From: Prorocentrum cordatum
Taxonomy: Eukaryota > Sar > Dinophyceae > Prorocentrales > Prorocentraceae
Direction: 5' to 3'
NCBI GenBank assembly: GCA_963575745.1
Contig: CAUYUJ010014171.1
Coordinates: 486,186-550,185 of the forward strand
DNA: 64,000 nucleotides
The position numbers and the translations under genes were made by a program. Position 1 is the stretch's first letter. Each line of letters begins with the position of its first letter. The notes below the pieces were generated by a model. That model made no database searches. It worked only from the letters and a program-made list of their open reading frames with translations, and had not been told where the DNA came from. This document shows, in pieces, positions 1 through 10,893 of this stretch.

Positions 1-750
1 AATTTGTTAAGACGAATGTGCCGACCTCGTGCCGATGCAGACCGATCTGACGCACTTTCCTATTCGATCATGTTTCCCGGTCCGATGCTGGCGGGTACGT
101 GGCCTCCGAGCGGCCGCCGAGGGCCGGCGATGGCCTCTTCGAGGGCCTCCGAAAGCATCCGAGGGCCTGCGAGCGGCCCCCGAGCGGCCGCTGAGGGCGG
201 GCGAGCTGCGATGGGCGGCTGGCGGCGGGCGGGCGGCCGCCGCTCGCGCCTTCAGGCAGGGCGCGGCCGCGGGGACGCTGCCGCGCAGCGCCGCCGCTCG
301 GAAGGCGCGCCGCGGCGCGGCGCGGGCACGCGCCGCTCCAGGGGGACCGTCGCCGGAATGACCTCGGTGCTGGCCCACGGGCGTGCTCCCAGCACTGGCC
401 TGCGCGCCTGGACTTGCCCCGCCCCCCCACCCTCTCCCACGGCCCCCGGAAGCCGAGCACCAGACGTCACCACTCTTGCCCAGGGTGAGTCCTGCGTGCA
501 AGCCAGGGGGATCGGGTGGCCCGCCGTCGTGGGACGTCGTGAATGGCCCGTCGTCGTCGCAGGGCGAGGGGGTGTGGGGGAGGACTTTCCGTTCTGTTTC
601 AAGCTTAGTTTGGATATGGGTTGGCGTCCGTGGCCCTGGTTGTTGCAAGCAAGACGGCAGATACGCCGACGAGGGGAGGGAGGAGTCGGAAGGGCAGGCG
701 GCCACGCGTGAGGAGTGGGGAGGGGTGGAAGGGAGAAGAAATTTGGAGGG
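1..750. other. GC-rich stretch, no supported gene
   Basis: No gene is supported here. Between about 100 and 350 the sequence is built of degenerate GGCCGCCGAGGGC-like words, which keep several frames open on both strands. Similar words recur near 30690-30790, so this looks like a dispersed low-complexity repeat. None of the overlapping frames shows a recognisable domain. Confidence 0.5.
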
Positions 751-754
751 GGAG

Positions 755-870
755 GAGTATGGTGGTGGTGGTGGTGGTGGTGGTGAGGAGGAGGAGGAGG
801 AGGAGGAGAAGGAGGAAGGATGGGACCATGAGGAAGAGGAGGAGGAGGTGGAGGAGGAGGACAAGCAATT
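755..870. repeat. GGT/GAG trinucleotide tract
   Basis: A run of GGT units passes directly into GAG units. The tract gives artificial valine-, glutamate- or leucine-rich frames and has no sign of being coding. Confidence 0.85.
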
Positions 871-922
871 GGGGCATGCCGTGTTCGCTGGCAAGACGGG
901 TGCATCTGCCTTGTCAAGGCAG

Positions 923-1145
923 GAAATGATGATGGTGGTGGTGATGATAGTAGTCGAATGATAAGAATAATAAAATGAATCACAAGAGTAACAATCACAC
1001 GGGAAATAATCACAGTAATAGTGATGCTGTTGATGATGATTATGATGATCATGAGCAGGATGATGCTGATGATGGTGGTGGTGATGATGAGGAGGAGGAT
1101 TGGTGGTGATGATGGTGATTATGTTGATTGTGATGGTGATAATGC

Positions 1146-1191
<46 letters not shown>

Positions 1192-1891
1192 CATGACGAC
1201 GATGATCACGATTGTGATGATGGTGATGATTGCGATGATGGCAGTGAAGATGACCATGATGGTGATGATGGGGATGGTGATGATGACGATGATGATGATG
1301 CTGCTGATGATGATGATGGTAGGTGGTAAAGATGAGGGGGAGGATTGTGGTGGCGATGATGGTGATTATGATGACGATGGTGACGATGATGGTGATAATG
1401 ATACTGATGATGCTGTTGATGATCATGATGATGATGATGACGAGGATGACGATGACGATGGTGATGATGGTGATGCTGATGATGATGGCACTGCTGGTGG
1501 TGATGGTTATGTTGGTGATGGTGATGACAGTGATGATGATGTGGATGATAATGATGATGATGCTGATGATGATGGTGGCGATGATGATGCTGATGATGGT
1601 GATGATGATGATAACGATGGTTATGACGATGGCGATGCCGATGACGATGACGATGCTGCTGATGATGATCATCATCATCATCGTCATGATGCCGATGATG
1701 ATGATGATGCTGTTGCTGATGATGATGCTGCTCATGATGATGGAGATCATATGATGCTGTCGATGGTGCTGGTGCTGATGATGATGATGGTGATGATGAT
1801 GATGATGATGGTGACAGTGATGATGGTGGTGGCGGTGGTGATGGTGGTGACGAAGGTGATGATGATGATGGTGGTGATGATGATGACGGCC

Positions 1892-1924
<33 letters not shown>

Positions 1925-2072
1925 CTGATGCTGATGCTGATGCTGATGCTGATGATGCTGATGCTGATGCTGATGCTGATGCTGATGCTGCTGATGCTGA
2001 TGACGATGACGATGACGATGACGATTATCCTGCTGCTGCTGCTGATGATGATGATGCTGATGATGATGATGC

Positions 2073-2119
<47 letters not shown>

Positions 2120-2132
2120 GTAGTGATGATGA
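923..2132. repeat. Long degenerate (GAT)n tract
   Basis: About 1.2 kb of GAT units with scattered GGT, GCT and GAC variants, most regular at 1145-1195, 1905-2000 and 2040-2130. All frames on both strands stay open, giving Asp-, Met- or Ile/His-rich translations that are products of the repeat. A second GAT tract of the same phase begins at 6119, beyond the LINE. The two may once have been a single array into which the LINE inserted. Confidence 0.95.
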
Positions 2133-2299
2133 GCGAGCGGGCGACCATGGCGTTACCTGAAGGTGTGCCGAAGAGCAAAAACGCATGCCGAAGGCCGGCT
2201 GTGCTCGGGCTCCAGGCGGAAGCTGCGTGCGTGCAACACGCTTCTCTTGCACGGAAAAGGAGTGTAGAATATGTCTCGTGTGGCGCCGCCGCGCGCACC

Positions 2300-3283
2300 T
2301 CATTGGGTTGTGTCGGTCGGTCTTGGTGGCCGCCACTGTCGAGCCACGAGGCGCCCTCTACCGGCCAGCACGTCGGCACGTGCCAGCTCTCGATCGGCTT
2401 GGTCCGCGGGCTCGATCAAGGAGTCCTCGTATCTGTGGAGCCGGCCCGTGCGCATCATCTCACGGCAAACCTTGGAGCTGTACTGCAAGTGGTGGACGGC
2501 CCGCGGTCGAGATCCGCAGTCCTTGCCGCATGCCGGGCATGTGGACGAGATGCAGTATGCCCGAGCCGTGGCAATGATTTGATGGGCTCGGTGCCGGTGG
2601 CCTGCGAGGCCGCGCCATGCCCTGCACCACTTTTGACACAATTCGCACTGGAGAAGCTGCTGCGCCCGGGTCTGGGTCGAACGTTGGGCCTCGGCCGCTT
2701 CGATTTTGGTAGTCGTTTGTGGTTGGGCTTGCTGTGCAATGACCCCCGGGCGACCCGGGAGGAGGGCGATCGCCTTCACAATCCTCTTCCAACGTGGGCG
2801 GGATGCTGTGATATAGCGTGTCCACTGCGCCGGTGCCGCCGTTGGCAACGGCAGATGGCGCAGCTCCTCGGAATGCTCCCACAGCAGGGTGAGGTCGTTG
2901 AGGAGGAGGTGGGCGTTCGGTGGTTTAGGCTCCGCGCAGTAGATGGCCCGGAGGTGAGCTGGGCCGTCAAGTAAAAGCGGCAGCAGTCGTCGTCGCTTAC
3001 ATGTGATCGCCATGTCCAGGGCGGAGTGTCCCAGCTGCTCACACACCTTGTCATCGCTGACGTCCGCGTGGCCGAATCGAGGGTGTCCCAAGATCTGCCG
3101 CCGCGGCCGCATGTAGGCCGCCTGCGTGCGGCGCCTGGCCACAGGGTCTTCCTGCAACCGCAACTCTGCGCCAAAGAGGAGCTGGGAGTCCAGAAGCGAG
3201 CGCGCTAGGGAAACGCGGGTCGCCTGCGAGAGGTGGCAGGAGCCGAAGACGGTGTGGGCAATTGGACCGTAGGTCTTTTGCAT
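2300..3283 (-). pseudogene. LINE ORF2 C-terminal region with zinc fingers
   Basis: An open frame of 327 codons follows the RT. Its first part (AHTVFGSCHLSQATRVSLAR and onward) resembles the post-RT region of dinoflagellate LINEs. Residues about 212-235 form a Cys2His2-like finger (CELCQKW...H...H) and residues about 250-275 a second Cys-rich motif (CPACGKDC...H...C). Such fingers in LINE proteins are thought to contact the template RNA or target DNA. This is the longest intact piece of the element; upstream the frame breaks near 3285. Confidence 0.7.
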
Positions 3284-3479
3284 CTTGGTGGCCTTCGCCT
3301 GGGCGTCGAGCGTCGACCGCCCAGAAGTCTGAAGGGTCGTCCCAACGTGCTTCTAATGACGCAAGATGCCGCATCGCCCAGCCTTGGCGTCGAGTCCTAG
3401 GTCAACTGCCTCATTCCGAAGCTGGCTGTATGCCGCGCAGGCGCCCGTGCCGAAGAGGCGCAGCATGATGGCCATTTTC

Positions 3480-4734
3480 TCGGGGCCGAAGTTGATCTTG
3501 AGGCCGTAGCGAAATAGTACCTCGTACAAGGTATTGACGGCCTTCGCGAGGCTGTCTATGAGCTGTTCAGGCGCGGCCGCCTCGAATAATTCCGCTAAAT
3601 CGTCGACTTACGTGGATTATCCAACGGTGGTCTCCTCCATATCGACTTCAGGGTTGACGTTGTCGCGCCAGGGCACGGCATCCGCGGGGGCGACCATGCG
3701 GGACGAGGCGCCAAGTTCCTGGAGCATGTCGCGCACCTCGGCAAGCATGATGTCGTAGATGACATTGGACATGATGGCACCGAGCTTGTAGCCCTGGCGC
3801 ACTCCTATGGTTGACGAGGCAACGGGCGTGTCGTCGGTGACTGGCGCGACGTCGTGTCCGTCGTTGGGTCGCACGCGCGAACACCTGGCGGTGTGCCAAT
3901 CTGCAATAAGCTGAGCCGCCGCGGGCTCGAGACCGCCATCGAGCACTCTGGTGCCGTGGACTTCGAGGTACTTGTGGACGGCGCTGGCCACATCTGGCGG
4001 GGCGCCTCGTTGTGTCAACGCACGCGGGGATGAGCGGCGCGAGCGAGACGCCCCTCGGACCCAGGGCTACTTCCCTGAAGGCCGTTTCGAAAGCCTTGCT
4101 GAGGTCTAGGAAGAGGATGGCCCAGCAGCGCCGAGTGGCGTTATGCCGAGAGATCCAACCAGCGGCGGCGTCTCCCGCGGAGGCCGTGCCACGTCCTTTC
4201 GCACATCTTGCCTGCCACTCGGGCACAAGCATATCCCGGTGGGGTGGTAGAAGCGGCATGGCGATGAGATCGGCGCAGGTTTTCGCGAAAGCTGTCTCGA
4301 CACCACTCTGCGATAATTGTCGTTGATGTGGGTCGGGCCCTTCTAATGGATACTGAAGCTCGCCCCTCCCCTCAAATGCACTGGGGCCCTCTGCTGCAGC
4401 AGGCGCGCCTCGAAGAGTGGCGAGAGCGCGCGAGGGCATCCCTCGCCCGCTGCTTTGACCACGTCGCGGCGGAAAGCGCCCAGCCCGACGGCGCGGCGGC
4501 CGGGCAGGTGGGCGATGACGTCGGCGACATGATCTGGGGAAGTATCAGGGAAACGGCGCCACTTGAACGGCGAGCAGACGCCTCGCCGACCAAATCACTG
4601 GTATTACACTGCGGTGCGGCCTTGAGTTGACCAACGGTCGTGACTTGCCCTCGGCGCACACCGGCCCAGTGCGCAAGCCAGTCGGCGGCGATGTCATCTG
4701 GGTCGAAGAGCAGCGTGCCGTTCTCGGTGGTCAA
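3480..4734 (-). pseudogene. LINE reverse transcriptase fragments
   Basis: The RT palm is spread over three minus frames. Frame 4439-3648 has LFLDLSKAFETAF, matching motif A (F.D..KAF). Frame 4018-3617 has GVRQGYKLGAIMSNVIYD, matching motif B (G.rQG..lsp.lf). A third frame through 3600-3480 reads DDLAELFEA, in place of the catalytic YADD, then GLKINFGPEKMAIM, the family's 'GL.lN..KTe' motif. Frame 4734-4372 upstream resembles the thumb-proximal linker. Motifs A-B-C come in the right order, which makes the call secure despite the frame changes. The protein cannot be made from this copy. Confidence 0.8.
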
Positions 4735-5271
4735 GGAAGAATGGCCTGTGGGCCTCTGGCCCCGACGGAGCTGTTTGGCAATGCGGTGCAGCGTGGACGC
4801 GTCGCCGCGGTCGGCAGCGGTGTCGGCCTCTCAGGCAAGAGCCGTGGTCCAGGCATCGCGGTCTGCCTTGACCTTGTTCTTGACGGTGCAGGAACGGGTT
4901 TTTGCGTGTATCGCTATAGGTCCCCATTGGCAATGCGCCCCGTGCCATTCCACGACGCTGAGATCGGATGTGGCCCTACCTGGAGGCTTGGGCCAGGCCT
5001 GGAAGAATAGCTGCAGGGTTGCTGTCTCCTGGTTCTGGCGGCCTGAAGGTAGACCGTGCGAACTTTGGGCGTTGTCTGGACTAGGGCCCAGGTGCCCTGC
5101 GAGAACCACGGCTTGCGCGGTGGCTTGGACGTCGGCGCTGTGAAGTAGAACCGTTGCTGTTCGTAGAGCTTCTTCGAGGTGAATCCGAGGTGCAGGTCAG
5201 TGGAACTCCACTCGGATGCCTCGACCGCGTCGGCCAGGTAGGAGACGGCCCCTTAAAAGGCGGCCGCGCAA

Positions 5272-6015
5272 TCAGCTCTCGATCGTGGAAATGTTCTCGC
5301 CAGCGTGCACCTTGTAAGACCCAGTTTGGTGCCAGACCTCACCGAAGGTGATGAGTCGGCCAAGTCGCCTGTGCGAGCCCTGGGAGCTCCGCCAGGAAGG
5401 GGTGAGATTGCCGTGGGGCAGCGCCACGTCGTCGCCTGAGAATTCTTCCATGAGCTCCTCCACGAATTATTGGTTGAACCCCAGGGCAGTGTCCTTGTCG
5501 AAAGCTATCGAATCGATTCCGAGGACGATGCGTCTGTGTGGGAGGCGCTGGAGGGTGTCCTGGAGAAGCTTCCAGAATGCGAACTTCTCGTTCTTTGGAG
5601 CCGCAGTGGCGGGGGCGTGGGCCGAGGTGTCATAAAGGAAGGTTTCGCCCAGGACCACGCGCGCGAGGATGACGCGGGGGCTGATCACCTTGGATACCAC
5701 GGTTGCATCCTCAAGGACGACATGACGGAACCAAACATGTGATCCGTAGTTCCCACGTTTGTCTCCGGCAGCCGCGTGGCGGAGATAGTGGGTGCCCGTC
5801 GATGTGCCATGGTGGGGCAGGCGCCCTTTTTGGACGAAGGTGGTGTCGAGGCTTTGGCGGTGAAAGAGGTCCTCCAGACACTCGATGCGGGAGGTGGAGT
5901 CGATGCCAGCCCTTCGCATTATTCCTGTACTCTGCTGCCATCTCTGCCCAAAGCCAACGGCCTGCTTCCTGTGAAGCCTGCGGGGCGTCTTCTGCGCAGG
6001 CGCGGGGTGCTCCAC
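5272..6015 (-). pseudogene. LINE endonuclease domain (APE/exonuclease-endonuclease-phosphatase fold)
   Basis: The 182-residue minus frame 6015-5467 has the middle of an APE-type endonuclease. It shows a segment FVQKGRLPHH resembling the 'lQEtrl' motif, then HAPA...FWKLLQDTLQRLP, then VLGIDS in the position of the family's 'GDfN/GDaN' motif. The next frame (5463-5272) continues with SHRRLGRLITFGE, typical of the region before the catalytic SDH. In living LINEs this domain nicks the target DNA to prime reverse transcription. Here it is split by a frame change near 5465 and lacks a clear start, so it is inactive. The assignment rests on motif order; no single motif is perfect. Confidence 0.7.
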
Positions 6016-6118
6016 CCCAACGGGTTGAGGAGACCTCTCATGTGAAAGCGTCTGATCGGCTAGGCCCCCCTATTGGCAGCTTCTGCCAGGGGTGCTGTCG
6101 AACAGGGCTCGCCCAGCT

Positions 6119-6645
<527 letters not shown>

Positions 6646-6649
6646 GGCC

Positions 6650-9035
6650 TGGAATAACCAATAGTATGCTTTCATATGTCGGCAAAGATGCAAGAGTCCA
6701 ATACCTCCATCGAAGAAGGAAGGTGGAGGAGTCCACGACCTCCATGTGCGATAGCGTCGACATTTGAATGTCTTGGAATACGAGACCTCTATCAGGACAC
6801 GCTGGGTTGAAACGGCGGGCCATCCGAGCGAGGATCGTCCACGGGTCCCCGTCGGCCTCCATGGCGAGCTGGGCGTCTCGAGTGCCCGTCTGCACTGCCT
6901 TCGCACACCGAGGGCTGTTGGCCATAAGCCCAGGAAGGTTGGCGACATGGATCCAAGGCTGGGCACGCGGTGTGGCCAGCTAGCGTTGTGGTCTGGATCT
7001 TGGTTGCTGCGACAGCCCTCTTCTGGTGAGGACACTGGCTGCAACACGCGAGGAGGAGGAGGAGGAGGAGGAGGAGGAGGAGGAGGAGGAGGAGGAGGAG
7101 GAGGAGGAGGAGCAAGAGAGTCTGCGGTTCGGCTGGTTCGGCTGCGTCGGTCGCGTTCGGCCAGTTCGGCTCGGTCGGCTGTCGCGTCGTTGCGGGGCCG
7201 CTGCGCCCTTTGTTTGTCCGGCCCGGACCGCTTGCCCGCCGTTGGTGGGCCCGGGGCTCCCTCCGCGTCTCTCTGCGGCGCGCCGCGGGAGGAAGCGAGA
7301 GGGGGCCAGGCCTCCTCGGAGTGCGGCGGGGCTCCGGAGACGGCCCAGACACCCTCTCAGAAGGCCGGGTGCCTCCCTGCGCCGTCCCCCCTCGGTGCCA
7401 TCCCCCCTCGGCGCGCTGCCGATGCTCGTCCGCGACCTCGGCCGCCCGCCCCCTCCCTGCGGGCCAGGGGGGCGGCGGGGCGCTCGGGAGCGACGGCTGC
7501 CCCCCTGCGCCGCCAAGGCGCTTCCGCGGGGGACGGACGCTGGGCACCACACCCGGGCAGCGCCGAGCGGGGGCACCACCAGGGGGGTCGCCAGCGGCCA
7601 CGAGGACGTGTGATGTCTTTGTGGCCACCGGTGGCCATCAGGCCGCGTGATGCTCCTCCTGAGGATGGAGGCTCCCGGAGCGAGGCTCGAGGAGGTTGTT
7701 GGACGTCTGGGGGTCGTTGAGGGGGTTTTGGGGTGTCCTGGGGCCCCCATTTCTTTTGGGGAGCGGCGTTTCCGCGAGGAAGTGGCGACGGCCCCCTTGG
7801 CATTGCCCTGCGCACTGTCGATGGTGGCGTCGCCGGCCGGGTAGGTGGAGGGTGCGCGCAGATTTGAGCGACGAAGAAACAGTGTCGTGGCGGTTGTTGT
7901 TCGTCGCTGTTGGCCTCCTGAGCCAGTTTTCCGGCCCCAGGACGTCAACAGACGAATCAGGTTGAGAATCCGGTCCAGGGGAAGCGGTCGAATCTTTAGG
8001 GGCTGTCGTCACGATCAAAAATGCAGTGTCACGGGAGAGGGTGGGGCAAGATGTCAGCGACGAGCGACGAAGTTAAAGCCTCACACCCAACCAGCTGAAG
8101 CCTGGGGCTAGGCGGGCACGGCAGTGGGAAGGCGGTCGCACTGTATACGGAGGATCACGGACGTGCTCATAAGAATGCGCTTGACCAGCTTGCGCTACCC
8201 CTTGGTGGCGGCTTCGTGTACACTTCTCGCAGTGCTGGCAGCGACGTCCCACAAGCTGAGGCTTCAGCTCTTCCTGAGCGTTCTCCTCGCCCTCCTTCGC
8301 CTTTTCCGTGCCAGACTTCAGCGACGCAATTGCTTGCCTTCAGCTTCCTTCATGTTCTTACCCTGGTCGGTGTCGACGGTCTCGCAGGCGTCCTCCCCAT
8401 GCTGATGGGACGTAGCCTGGGTGTGGTCGACGATCACGCTGGCGTCCTCCTTCCCGCTCACCTCGACCATGTTCGTCTTGGCCTGGGCCCAGACGGCGTC
8501 GTTGTGGATATACCATTTGGCGTCCTCGGGCACCGGGGCTCTGTCAGAGGTGTCGCAAACGGTGCCCTAGGCCTCTCCCTGACGACCTTCAGCGTGACGG
8601 TCGCGGAGGCGTCGCCCGTTATCGTGGCCGACGCCGTGCTTGGGTCGGCGGGCACGAAGCTCAGGAAGTGCTTCGCCCGCCTCACGACGTCAACTTCCCT
8701 TCGGAGGGTAGACACGCCAACTGGCGCCCCCGATGAAGACCCACTGGGTATGCACCTTGTGAGGTGCCGCTGCTGCCGAGGTCGTTGCCTCCTCAGTGAC
8801 GTCCTCCGTGGTCCTCCGCCTCCTCGTGCGTCTTCCTCTGCATTATGACTTCTCCTGGATGCCGGCTGGGCTGAGGATGGGACGAATTGCTTTCTGGCAT
8901 TGCTGCAAACAACGATAGGTGGAAGGATTGGGGCACCGAATTTTGTCACGAGCGCGGAGAACAACCCGATCTGAGGCGCCGCGGAGCCAATCGCCCGTTC
9001 CCGCGCCGGGACTGGCTCTGGTCCCAGGTGGGGGT
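6650..9035. other. GC-rich region without a supported gene
   Basis: It contains a pure (GGA)n run at about 7051-7112 and GC-rich sequence with frames open on both strands at 7120-7830. At 8216-8964 the overlapping frames on the two strands give hydrophilic translations without recognisable domains. A minus frame at 8533-8318 (71 codons) reads like the tail of a soluble acidic protein but has no visible start. I see no retroelement motif here. Confidence 0.45.
7051..7112. repeat. (GGA)n microsatellite
   Basis: About twenty uninterrupted GGA units, preceded by CGCGA and ended by AGCAAGAG. Confidence 0.95.
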
Positions 9036-9146
9036 CTCCCCCTGTCTCTCCCTCTCCCTCTCTTTCTCTCTATATCCCTCTCTATCCCTCTCTCTCTCTC
9101 TCTTTATCCCCCTCTCTCTGCCTCTTTCTCTCTCTCTCTCTGCTGC
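9036..9146. repeat. (CT)n pyrimidine microsatellite
   Basis: An almost pure CT-rich strand with CTCTCTC runs and short CCC or TTT interruptions. It has no coding meaning. Confidence 0.9.
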
Positions 9147-9443
9147 TTCCGAGCCTCCCTGCGATCTCCGACGGCGCGATCTCTTCACGGCGTGGGCTCT
9201 GCAGCACCCGGGCCTGAGGACCGGCTCGTCGTCGCGGGCAGTGCTCTTGACGGTCTTTGGGCCTCGGAGCGCCCTTGCAAGAATCCTTGTAGAGCCCCTT
9301 TTCCAGGCCTCGTAGAAATATTTCCAGACACAGGGCCCCCACATTCGAGACGGGCGTCAGGGGCCCCCAGAGATCGAGCGAGCCGTCGTGTTTTGTTCCC
9401 CATATCCTAAGATGGGCTTCTTGTTATTATTTGGACGCCTCCT

Positions 9444-9663
9444 ACTCCTTCCTCTTCTCCTCCTCCTCCTCCTCCTCCTCATACCTGGACTTACTCATAC
9501 ACATACACAGACTTAATCATACACAGACTTACTCATACCCAGACCTGATCATTTTCACTTACTCGTACTCAGACCTACTCATACTCAGACCTACTCATAC
9601 TCAGACCTACTCATGCTGAGACTCACTCATACCCAGACTTACTCATACTCAGACCTTCTCATT
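9444..9663. repeat. (TCC)n followed by a 16-bp tandem array
   Basis: A TCC run (9444-9482) is followed by an array of degenerate units AGACCTACTCATACTC, most regular at 9580-9615. The first copies, near 9490-9540, carry ACA variants. Confidence 0.85.
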
Positions 9664-9683
9664 GTCTGATTTATTCAACACAC

Positions 9684-10250
9684 AGCAGATTGTGAGGATG
9701 TCTCAGGCGGGGCGCTGGTTTCAGCACCCCTAAGGGGAGCGGCCGAGGGGTATTGCACGGTCCCGTTCGCGGCCGTTTTGTGGGGATGTTTCAAGCGGTT
9801 TGCTTGTTTTCTGTCCCAACATCCTTCTTTTGGAGAGCAGATTGCGAGGATGTCTCAGGCGGGGCGCTGGTTTCAGCACCCCTAAGGGGAGCAGCCGAGG
9901 GGTATTGCACGGTCCCGTTCGCGACCGTTTTGTGGAGATGTCTCAAGCGGTTTGCTTGTCTTCTGTCCCAACTTCCTTCGTTTGGAGAGCAGATCGTGAA
10001 GATGTCTCAGGCGGGGCGCTGGTTTCAGCACCCCTAAGGGGAGCCGCCGAGGGGTATTGCACGGTCCCGTTCGCGGCCGTTTTGTGGGGATGTCTCAAGC
10101 GGTTTGCTTGTCTTCTGCCCCAGCATCCTTCGCTTGGAGAGCAGATTTGGATGATGTCTCGAGCGAGGCGCTCATTTTCACCCCCCAGGTGGGCCAGATT
10201 TTGAGGCTGTCTCGATCGGTTTGCTGGTTTTGGTGGCCAGACTCGCGGGC
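9684..10250. repeat. 152-bp tandem repeat, three full copies plus a partial one
   Basis: Units begin with AGCAGAT at 9684, 9836, 9988 and 10140, exactly 152 bp apart. The first three copies differ at only a few sites. The fourth is truncated and strongly diverged after about 100 bp. Each unit holds GATGTCTCAGGC, CACCCCTAAGGGGAG (a short palindrome) and GGTCCCGTTCGCG. The apparent ORFs across it are products of the repeat (152 is not a multiple of 3). Confidence 0.95.
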
Positions 10251-10263
10251 ACATATTCTCCTC

Positions 10264-10505
10264 AGGATGCCACAGGAGGCTCGAACAGGCCCCAGGAGGC
10301 CACATGAGGTCCCAGGAGGCATCAGGAGGTCACAGAAAGACTCAAGAGGCCACAGTATGTCCCAAGAGGCTCCAGGAGGCCCCAGGAAGCTCCAGGAGGC
10401 CGCAGGAAGCCACAGGAGGCCCCAGGAGGCCACAGGAAGCGCCAGGAGGCCTCGGACGGCAACAGGAGGCCCCGAGAGGCCCCAGGAGCAGGAGGCCTCA
10501 CAAGG
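10264..10505. repeat. 10-bp minisatellite (CAGGAGGCCC)n
   Basis: About 24 units of CAGGAGGCCC/CAGGAGGCCA, with AAGC variants. The same array resumes at about 10795-10893, after the 53-bp repeat block. Confidence 0.95.
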
Positions 10506-10526
10506 CAACAGGAGTGGCCCCAATCC

Positions 10527-10790
10527 CATGTGTTTTATGTATGCTCCTATAGATTTGGGCTCACCTGGATCTCGAATCCTTGATGTTATACGTATACTTC
10601 TATATATTGTCCTTCTCCTGTGTACACAATCCTAAATTGTTATTTATGTTCCGATATATTGGGCCTCTCCTGGGGCACGAGTCCTTTGTGTTTTACGTGT
10701 GTTCCTATATATTGCCATTCTCCTGCGGCTCCAATCCGCAACGTTTTATGTACGTCTGTTCCTGTAGATTTGGCCTCTCCTGGGGCACGA
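10527..10790. repeat. Diverged tandem repeat of about 53 bp, five copies
   Basis: Each unit reads roughly TGTTTTATGT.TGTTCCTATA.ATT.GGCCTCTCCTGG..CACGAATCCT. Copies start near 10529, 10581, 10634, 10686 and 10739. The block is AT-richer than its surroundings and is embedded between two stretches of the 10-bp minisatellite. Confidence 0.8.
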
Positions 10791-10794
10791 ATCT

Positions 10795-10893
10795 TCCCTG
10801 GGAGGTTCCAGGAGGCCCCAGGAGGCCCCAAGAGGCTCCTGGAGGCCCCAGGAAGCCCCAGTAGGTTTCAGGAGGCCCCGAGAGGCCCCAGGC
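10795..10893. repeat. 10-bp minisatellite (CAGGAGGCCC)n, second block
   Basis: The same unit as 10264-10505, again in phase with AGGCCCCAGGAGG. It ends at GGCTCATGCGC. Confidence 0.9.

Larger units (their letters stand above)
2300..6015 (-). mobile_element. Decayed non-LTR retrotransposon (APE-type LINE)
   Basis: In minus-strand order this element carries an APE-like endonuclease (6015-5272), a pre-RT linker (4734-4372), reverse transcriptase motifs (4439-3480) and a C-terminal zinc-finger region (3283-2300). The order is that of a LINE ORF2. The frame changes at least five times, so this is a dead copy. The real ends probably lie near 6118 and 2133, where the flanking GAT tracts start. No poly(A) or target-site duplication can be seen, because the flanks are themselves repeats. 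Confidence 0.85.

Noticed and set aside
1021-2150. Very long open frames (up to 624 codons) rich in Asp, Met, Ile or His
   Set aside because: They are translations of a GAT repeat, open in all frames on both strands.
9684-10250. Regularly spaced repeats considered as a CRISPR array
   Set aside because: The 152-bp units are contiguous with no spacers; this is a tandem repeat in a eukaryotic setting.
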